A stretch of 12,095 nt of DNA from Collinsella sp. Lineage in GTDB: Bacteria; Actinomycetota; Coriobacteriia; Coriobacteriales; Coriobacteriaceae. The stretch covers positions 3,679 to 15,773 of the forward strand of contig DXMX01000016.1 of NCBI GenBank assembly GCA_019413955.1. The letters are read 5' to 3'. Made by a program: the position numbers and the translations under genes. Every line of letters starts with the position of its first letter. Positions within the stretch are counted from its first letter, which is position 1. The notes beneath the pieces were generated by a model. It saw only the letters and a program-made list of their open reading frames with translations. It was not told where the DNA came from and did not search any database. Of this stretch, positions 8,779 to 12,095 are shown one piece after another.

Positions 8779-8785
8779 CCTCCTT
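8779..8785 (-). promoter_or_regulatory. Ribosome binding site of fdhF
   Basis: AAGGAGG lies 5 bases upstream of ATG at 8773. It decides the start: an upstream in-frame ATG at 8824 has no such site and would add 17 residues not found in the family. Confidence 0.85.
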
Positions 8786-8796
8786 CCTTTCTCTGC

Positions 8797-8812
8797 TACC
8801 GAATACTCGGTA
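8797..8812 (-). other. Short hairpin in the hydN-fdhF gap
   Basis: TACCGA and TCGGTA arms (6 bp) with a 4-base loop in the 74-base spacer between the hydN stop and the fdhF start, about 11 bases upstream of the fdhF ribosome binding site. No U-run follows, so it is not a terminator. It may influence processing or fdhF translation, or be chance. Confidence 0.35.
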
Positions 8813-8847
8813 CTTATTTGACAATCATTGGGCCTGTCGCCCGACGC

Positions 8848-9366
8848 TTACGCCTCGTTTTCGATGGTGGCGCGGGCACGCTCGGCAGTCAGTTCTGCCA
8901 GACGCTCCTCGTCTACCAGGGTGAGGCCCTTGGTCGGACACGCCTCGGCACACGCCGGACCGCCGGGACGGTCCACGCACAGGTCGCACTTGAGCACGAA
9001 GCTCTTAGTCTGCGAACCCACGCGAACGTCACCCATCAAGACGGGGACCTGCGTGGTCGCCACGCTCACGGCGCCAAAGGGGCATGCCATGACGCAGCTC
9101 TTGCAGCCGATGCAGTTGTCCTCGTTGACGCCGATGCGATGGTTCTTTGGATCAAAGAACAAGGCGCCCGTGGGGCAGGCCTTGGCGCACGGAGCGTCCT
9201 CGCAGTGGTGACATGCCACCGGCGCGGAAATCTCGTAGGTGCGCGTTACGCGCAAGCGAGGTGCGGCGATGTTGCCGGGAATATCGTGCGCCTCGATGCA
9301 CGCCGCCATACAGGTTTGGCACCCAATGCAGCGTGAAGAATCAGCCACGACTCGTTTATTGCCCAT
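8848..9366 (-). CDS. hydN: HydN-like ferredoxin, four 4Fe-4S clusters
   Basis: Cytoplasmic electron-transfer protein of 172 residues (E. coli HydN has 175), associated in other bacteria with formate dehydrogenase H. Sixteen cysteines are arranged in four motifs: C13-C16-C19-C23, C52-C55-C60-C64, C85-C88-C91-C95 and C127-C130-C139-C143. The ending VDEERLAELTAERARATIE resembles the basic C-terminus of HydN. I chose ATG at 9366, directly before GNKRVVADSSRCIGC, because family proteins start about a dozen residues before the first cysteine and AGGAGGGAG lies upstream; the longer open frame to 9540 runs through the intergenic region. It is the first gene of the operon, 74 bases before fdhF. A HycB-type role is the main alternative, since this family is closely related to HyfA and HycB. 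Confidence 0.88.
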   Translation of the reverse strand: MGNKRVVADSSRCIGCQTCMAACIEAHDIPGNIAAPRLRVTRTYEISAPVACHHCEDAPCAKACPTGALFFDPKNHRIGVNEDNCIGCKSCVMACPFGAVSVATTQVPVLMGDVRVGSQTKSFVLKCDLCVDRPGGPACAEACPTKGLTLVDEERLAELTAERARATIENEA

Positions 9367-9374
9367 GTTGTTCA

Positions 9375-9383
9375 CTCCCTCCT
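9375..9383 (-). promoter_or_regulatory. Ribosome binding site of hydN
   Basis: AGGAGGGAG on the minus strand ends 8 bases before ATG at 9366. It supports this start over upstream in-frame ATG codons, which have no comparable site. Confidence 0.7.
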
Positions 9384-9517
9384 GAATCCCATGCCGGAGA
9401 GACCCTGTCGACGTTGCCCCGGACCGCCCGTGGTCCGGCATCGACGAATCGAATGCATGCGGCGAAACATGCACTCGGTAGAGTTTCTCCAACGATATAC
9501 AGGTTAAATATACGCAG

Positions 9518-9525
9518 TTGCAGGG
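9518..9525. promoter_or_regulatory. Third TTGCAGGG half-site upstream of hydN
   Basis: TTGCAGGG repeats the right half of the dyad at 9562-9569 exactly, 44 bases away, about four helical turns, so on the same DNA face. This could allow cooperative binding. Eight bases could match by chance. Confidence 0.35.
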
Positions 9526-9543
9526 GGCAAACTTGAGCATAGG

Positions 9544-9569
9544 CCCTGCAATACGGGTGTATTGCAGGG
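9544..9569. promoter_or_regulatory. Perfect 11-bp dyad, candidate operator of the formate hydrogenlyase operon
   Basis: CCCTGCAATAC, 4 bases, GTATTGCAGGG, with no mismatch. It lies about 180 bases upstream of the hydN start. Neither strand has a good U-run after it, and no gene ends nearby, so a terminator is unlikely; a dimeric regulator site is the better reading. The regulator is not known from this window. Confidence 0.55.
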
Positions 9570-9698
9570 GTTTTGGCAGGTTGGAATTATTCTCTAGAAG
9601 CTATAAAGGTGAGTGTATTACATGCGTACGCCTCAGAGATTTTTATGCGCTCTCATTTTGGATGTACTACGCTTGTATTCGTGTTTATGGTTATCAAC

Positions 9699-9726
9699 TT
9701 GAGTGAAATAAAGTAATCGTTATAAG
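9699..9726 (+). promoter_or_regulatory. Sigma-70-type promoter of the toxin-antitoxin operon
   Basis: TTGAGT (9699-9704), 16-base spacer, TATAAG (9721-9726). Transcription would start near 9733, giving a leader of about 60 bases before ATG at 9793. It rules against translation from the ATG at 9727, which would lie at or before the transcript start. Confidence 0.6.
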
Positions 9727-9738
9727 ATGCTCGAGTAT

Positions 9739-9750
9739 CGGCACATGCCG
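9739..9750. promoter_or_regulatory. Short dyad downstream of the antitoxin promoter
   Basis: CGGCA, 2 bases, TGCCG, a few bases after the predicted transcript start. Ribbon-helix-helix antitoxins commonly repress their own promoter through short palindromes at this kind of position. The size is small enough to be chance. Confidence 0.35.
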
Positions 9751-9779
9751 CATTTGACCGACTATATTGCACGCTCATT

Positions 9780-9786
9780 AAGGGGG
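9780..9786 (+). promoter_or_regulatory. Ribosome binding site of the antitoxin gene
   Basis: AAGGGGG lies 6 bases before ATG at 9793. It sets the start 22 codons inside the longest open frame, which begins at 9727 without such a site. Confidence 0.75.
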
Positions 9787-9792
9787 CCAGTG

Positions 9793-10116
9793 ATGTCATC
9801 GACTCAAAAAAGAGCCATCCTGCAGGTGCGCATTCGCGAGGAAGACAAGCAGCATGCCGAGCATCTCTACGATGCCATGGGCACATCGCTCGCCGAGGCT
9901 GTCCGCTTATTTGTCGCGCAAAGCATTTTGATGCGCAAGCTCCCCTTTCAGCCGGTCGCCGTGCGCTCAAAGAACGGCACCGCCGCCTATGGATCGCTCA
10001 AAGCATATGGTGACCCCAATCGCCGCTCCGAAGAGCGCAATGCCTGGATTGAGTACCTTGCCACAGAAAGCGACGATTCGATTTTGGGTCCCGAGGAAGT
10101 AGATATCCATGAGTAG
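9793..10116 (+). CDS. RelB/DinJ-like ribbon-helix-helix antitoxin
   Basis: Predicted antitoxin of 107 residues. The N-terminal half fits a ribbon-helix-helix DNA-binding fold: a strand (AILQVRIREE, about 8-17), helix A (18-29), the turn GTSLAEA and helix B (32-47), followed by LPFQP (50-54), a block typical of the RelB/DinJ family. The C-terminal half (about 60-107) is polar and would be the toxin-binding part; it ends in an acidic stretch (GPEEVDIHE). The start at 9793 rests on the ribosome binding site and on where the domain begins. The stop overlaps the next gene by 8 bases, the usual arrangement that ties toxin translation to that of the antitoxin. It probably represses its own promoter. 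The fold assignment is from sequence pattern. Confidence 0.8.
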   Translation: MSSTQKRAILQVRIREEDKQHAEHLYDAMGTSLAEAVRLFVAQSILMRKLPFQPVAVRSKNGTAAYGSLKAYGDPNRRSEERNAWIEYLATESDDSILGPEEVDIHE

Positions 10117-10585
10117 CACCATCATCGACGAGACCGTCATCCTGCGCTACCTGCTTGACGACGACGAGGTTCTGTCACCGCGCGCCGCCAAGGTCATCGC
10201 CACGCGCACCGCTCGCGTCTACCCCGAAATCATCACGCGCGTCGTGGTCACACTGCGCGACGTCTATAAGGTTCCCCGCGTTGAGATTACTGCGGCCATG
10301 AAGAGGTTGCTCGATGACGTCATGGTCGACGAGCCCACCGTTGTCGCCCTTGCCGTCAAACTCTTTGGCAAGACCCATATGGACTTTACCGACTGCCTCC
10401 TCGCAGCCCGAACCGCCATCTACAACGATGATGTCGTGAGCTTTGGCAAGCCCATCATCCAAGGCATGATCGACTACCGCCGCCAGCGCCAAACCGCCGC
10501 CGACGCCCGTGACCGCGCCGCCGAAGCCCGCAGCCGAAGCACCGACTCCACCATCGACAAGCTCCGCCACCAATCCCGCCACTAA
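10109..10585 (+). CDS. PIN-domain protein, probable toxin ribonuclease
   Basis: PIN-family protein of 158 residues, likely a VapC-type RNase acting on RNA in the cytoplasm. Three acidic positions of the metal site are visible: D7 (IIDETVILRYLL, where the usual form is DTN), E40 (YPEIITRVVVTLRDVYKV) and D92/D95 (MDFTDCLLAA). The fourth, normally the aspartate of a TFD-like motif after the last strand, appears as glycine (G113, VVSFGKPI), so activity may be reduced or another residue may serve. After about residue 122 comes a basic, alanine- and arginine-rich tail of some 35 residues not usual in the family. The start overlaps the antitoxin by 8 bases, with GAGG about 12 bases upstream inside it. 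The partner is RelB/DinJ-like rather than VapB-like. Confidence 0.8.
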   Translation: MSSTIIDETVILRYLLDDDEVLSPRAAKVIATRTARVYPEIITRVVVTLRDVYKVPRVEITAAMKRLLDDVMVDEPTVVALAVKLFGKTHMDFTDCLLAARTAIYNDDVVSFGKPIIQGMIDYRRQRQTAADARDRAAEARSRSTDSTIDKLRHQSRH

Positions 10586-10619
10586 CCGACAGGCAACGGC
10601 ATCGCCCGCCACTCAGCCC

Positions 10620-10707
10620 CATCCCCTCTTAAGTTGCGGTGAAATAGTTCCTGGACAGCTTTTGCGGCTAATCCAGGAACTATTTCACCGCAACTTAGGA
10701 GGGGATG
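10620..10707. repeat. 35-bp near-perfect inverted repeat with 18-base loop
   Basis: Arms 10620-10654 and 10673-10707 are complementary over all 35 positions except one (T10629 against G10698), which is a G-U pair in plus-strand RNA. The loop is 10655-10672. It starts 35 bases after the toxin stop. There is no U-run after it on the plus strand, so it is not a classical terminator, though it could block 3' exonucleases. Length and symmetry suggest a mobile palindromic repeat (REP or MITE type) or a structured RNA. No target duplication is obvious. Confidence 0.85.
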
Positions 10708-10729
10708 TGGGGTCCCCGGCATGTATATG

Positions 10730-10765
10730 AAAACGGCTCTGGCACCAAAAGGAGCCAAAGCCGTT
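10730..10765 (-). terminator. Rho-independent terminator of the tRNA operon
   Basis: Arms AACGGCT and AGCCGTT (10732-10738, 10759-10765) enclose an inner stem GGCACC / GGAGCC with an AAAA loop. On the minus strand it is followed by TTTTC, fitting termination of the tRNA transcript 13 bases after the tRNA-Gly CCA end. On the plus strand the hairpin has no U-run. Confidence 0.8.
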
Positions 10766-10777
10766 AAAGATATCCTA

Positions 10778-10851
10778 TGGAGCGGGCGACGGGAATCGAA
10801 CCCGCGTCATCAGCTTGGAAGGCTGGGGTTCTACCATTGAACTACGCCCGC
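10778..10851 (-). tRNA. tRNA-Gly (anticodon TCC), CCA encoded
   Basis: Cloverleaf read by hand: acceptor GCGGGCG/CGCCCGC, D-arm GTTC/GAAC, anticodon loop CTTCCAA with TCC, T-arm GCGGG/CCCGT around TTCGATT, discriminator T, then genomic CCA (10780-10778). The first anticodon-stem pair (27-43) is C with A, a mismatch; the remaining four pairs hold. It reads GGA and probably GGG codons. It lies 6 bases after tRNA-Pro in the same transcript. Confidence 0.95.
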
Positions 10852-10857
10852 AAGATA

Positions 10858-10934
10858 TGGTCGGGACGACAGGATTTGAACCTGCGACATCCTGCTCCCA
10901 AAGCAGGCGCGCTACCAAACTGCGCCACGTCCCG
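10858..10934 (-). tRNA. tRNA-Pro (anticodon TGG), CCA encoded
   Basis: Acceptor CGGGACG/CGTCCCG, D-stem GCGC/GCGC, anticodon stem CCTGC/GCAGG around loop TTTGGGA (anticodon TGG), T-arm GCAGG/CCTGT around TTCAAAT, discriminator A, genomic CCA. All stems pair. It is the first gene of a two-tRNA operon, about 45 bases after the predicted transcript start. Confidence 0.96.
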
Positions 10935-10985
10935 AAGGTGTTGAGCAGCTAAGGTCTAAACCTTGCGTGTCCCAAAGCGAAGGAA

Positions 10986-11014
10986 ATTATAGGGGAGACT
11001 CCCCGCCTGTGCAA
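10986..11014 (-). promoter_or_regulatory. Promoter of the tRNA-Pro/tRNA-Gly operon
   Basis: TTGCAC (11014-11009), 17-base spacer, TATAAT (10991-10986): consensus -10, 4 of 6 at -35 and the best spacing. It lies right after the brnQ stop. The spacer contains a GGGGA-GTC-TCCCC palindrome (11004-10992) that abuts the -10 box. Confidence 0.85.
10992..11004. other. Palindrome inside the tRNA promoter spacer
   Basis: GGGGA and TCCCC arms around 3 bases. On the minus strand it lies 22 bases after the brnQ stop and is followed by TATAATTT, so it might weakly terminate brnQ as well as sit within the tRNA promoter. The stem is short; GC-rich sequence may explain it. Confidence 0.35.
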
Positions 11015-11025
11015 GCGCAGAAACC

Positions 11026-12095
11026 CTAGCTCCTCGAATGTGCGACAAACTTGCTGTGGAGCAGACCGATCACAAACGCCGCCACGGCAACCGGCGCCCA
11101 CGCGGCACCGATATCCGCCAGCGGAAGAACATCAAACGGTAGCCACGCGCCCGCAAAGAACGCATCGCGGACCGAGGTGATCACACTCTGCACAGCAACC
11201 ACGCCGCCGACCCACACCCACACCTGCGGATGAGCGTCGCAAAAGCCGTGCACCAGGCCCATCAGTACCAGTACGATGGCAACGGGATACAAGGCGTTGA
11301 GCATAGGCACCGAGAACATGAGGATCACGTCGAGGCCCACGTTGGAGAGCAGGCACGAAAACGCCGCGAACACAAAGGCGAGGATCGCGAAGGGGCGGCG
11401 CATGGCCTCCTCGGAGGCCTCCGCTCCCCCTTCAACCACGTACGTCTCACAGAAATAGCGCGCGCAGCAACTAATGAGGCCAATGCACACGTTCATGCAG
11501 GCGAGGAAGAAGATGGCGAAGACCACGACGGTGCCGGCAAGGCCAAAGTGCATGGAGGCCGAGCGAGCAAGGATTGCAGCGCCGTTGGTGGCGTCGGGCA
11601 TCACGGTGCCGAGCTGCATACCGGCAAGGGCCAAGCCGCAATAGATAATGGCCATGAGCACGCCGGCGATCACACCGGAACGCGAAATCTCGAAGGCCAC
11701 GCGCTTGTCATCGGTAACGCCCAGTTCGTGAATGGTCTCGGCGATGATAATGCCAAAGGCGAGCGATGCGAGCAGGTCCATGGTCTGATAGCCAGTCAGA
11801 AAGCCCTGCACGGCGGCGCCTGCATCGTAGGGAGCCTGAGGCGCGGCAGCCGGTCCCAGTGGCGAGATCACGGCAGCACCCACGACCAGTACGATGAGCG
11901 CAATGAGCGCGGGGCCCGTAATGCGACCGAGTACGCGTGTAATGACACCCGGGCGCAGCGTGAGCGCAAACGCGATGATGAAGAACCCGATGGCAAACGC
12001 CAGACGTGCCGTGCCGAGCGAAACGCCCTCGGGCAGCAGCGGCACCAGCATCTCGAAGGCCGTGGAGCTTGTGCGCGGAATAGCCAGGCACGGGC
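11026..12095 (-). CDS. brnQ: Branched-chain amino acid transporter, LIVCS family (partial, 5' end beyond window)
   Basis: Integral membrane symporter for leucine, isoleucine and valine, coupled to Na+ or H+, in the cytoplasmic membrane. The frame is open to the right window edge, so no start is seen; 355 codons are visible of a family usually near 440. The visible N-terminal part contains CLAIPRTSS and FEMLVPLLP, the conserved BrnQ region near the third helix, and the middle part has GYQTMDLLASLAFG, a strongly conserved block of the family, followed by IIAETI. About ten hydrophobic helices follow, ending in a short polar tail (HSKFVAHSRS). ATG at 12051 is internal and is not the start. The gene reads toward the tRNA operon; no clear terminator of its own is visible apart from a short palindrome overlapping the tRNA promoter. 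Confidence 0.92.
   Translation of the reverse strand, partial: PCLAIPRTSSTAFEMLVPLLPEGVSLGTARLAFAIGFFIIAFALTLRPGVITRVLGRITGPALIALIVLVVGAAVISPLGPAAAPQAPYDAGAAVQGFLTGYQTMDLLASLAFGIIIAETIHELGVTDDKRVAFEISRSGVIAGVLMAIIYCGLALAGMQLGTVMPDATNGAAILARSASMHFGLAGTVVVFAIFFLACMNVCIGLISCCARYFCETYVVEGGAEASEEAMRRPFAILAFVFAAFSCLLSNVGLDVILMFSVPMLNALYPVAIVLVLMGLVHGFCDAHPQVWVWVGGVVAVQSVITSVRDAFFAGAWLPFDVLPLADIGAAWAPVAVAAFVIGLLHSKFVAHSRS

Larger units (their letters stand above)
9367..9792. other. Divergent intergenic region between hydN and the toxin-antitoxin genes
   Basis: About 430 bases with no gene I can support. The part near hydN (9367-9480) is GC-rich and would be the operon leader; 9580-9735 is clearly AT-rich compared with the rest of the window. 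It contains a perfect dyad at 9544-9569, a third copy of its half-site at 9518-9525, and a promoter at 9699-9726 for the rightward genes. For hydN I found no convincing sigma-70 or sigma-54 (GG-N10-GC) promoter: TATATT at 9510-9505 and TATATC further on lack a good -35 box. Small open frames on both strands here have no ribosome binding site. Confidence 0.6.

Noticed and set aside
9367..9540. Extension of HydN upstream to 9540
   Set aside because: The extra 58 residues run through the intergenic region and have no family match; the ATG at 9366 has the Shine-Dalgarno sequence.
9544..9569. Dyad as a rho-independent terminator
   Set aside because: No gene ends nearby on either strand. The plus side has only GTTTTGG and the minus side no U-run.
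9518..9706. 62-codon plus-strand open frame in the intergenic region
   Set aside because: It starts at a non-ATG codon without a ribosome binding site, and overlaps the dyad and promoter signals.
10175..10612. 145-codon minus-strand open frame opposite the PIN gene
   Set aside because: Low-complexity Gly/Ala/Val/Asp shadow without a ribosome binding site; the plus-strand PIN domain explains the region.
10620..10707. CRISPR or insertion sequence end
   Set aside because: A single inverted repeat only: no direct repeats with spacers and no transposase next to it.
10586..10860. tRNA-Gly as an integration site of a mobile island carrying the toxin-antitoxin pair
   Set aside because: No repeat of the tRNA 3' end and no integrase gene are visible in the window, so there is no support here.

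Overview
The window (about 12.1 kb, GC-rich) carries most of a formate hydrogenlyase operon of the Hyf (hydrogenase-4) type on the minus strand, then a small toxin-antitoxin locus on the plus strand, a two-gene tRNA operon and the 3' part of a branched-chain amino acid transporter gene, both on the minus strand. The high GC with strong AGGAGG-type ribosome binding sites, the fermentative H2 metabolism and the gene mix suggest a gut Coriobacteriia species such as Collinsella. This assignment is inference from gene content, not a database match.

Region 1 (1-9366, minus strand, read right to left): hydN-like ferredoxin, fdhF, hyfA, hyfB, hyfC, hyfD, hyfE, hyfF (cut by the left window edge). Genes are 3-75 bases apart or overlap, and most have a clear Shine-Dalgarno sequence. 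FdhF is a selenoprotein: its reading frame is interrupted by one TGA at codon 140, the position of the catalytic selenocysteine in E. coli FdhF, and a SECIS-like hairpin lies just downstream. The formate dehydrogenase releases electrons from formate; the 4Fe-4S proteins carry them toward the NiFe hydrogenase, whose large and small subunits should lie beyond the left edge; the membrane arm (HyfB, HyfC, HyfD, HyfE, HyfF) resembles the proton-pumping arm of complex I. A GC-rich 13-bp hairpin separates fdhF from hyfA and may set their relative expression.

Region 2 (9367-9792): an intergenic stretch, AT-rich in its right half, with a perfect 11-bp dyad and a third copy of its half-site, upstream of hydN and a candidate operator for the operon. 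It also holds a plausible sigma-70 promoter for the divergent toxin-antitoxin pair.

Region 3 (9793-10585, plus strand): a RelB/DinJ-like ribbon-helix-helix antitoxin overlapping by 8 bases a PIN-domain toxin. This is a mixed pairing, since RelB/DinJ antitoxins usually accompany RelE/YafQ toxins.

Region 4 (10586-11025): a 35-bp inverted repeat with an 18-base loop, then (minus strand) a bidirectional-looking hairpin terminator, tRNA-Gly(TCC), tRNA-Pro(TGG) and a near-consensus promoter.

Region 5 (11026-12095, minus strand): brnQ, lacking its 5' end at the right window edge.
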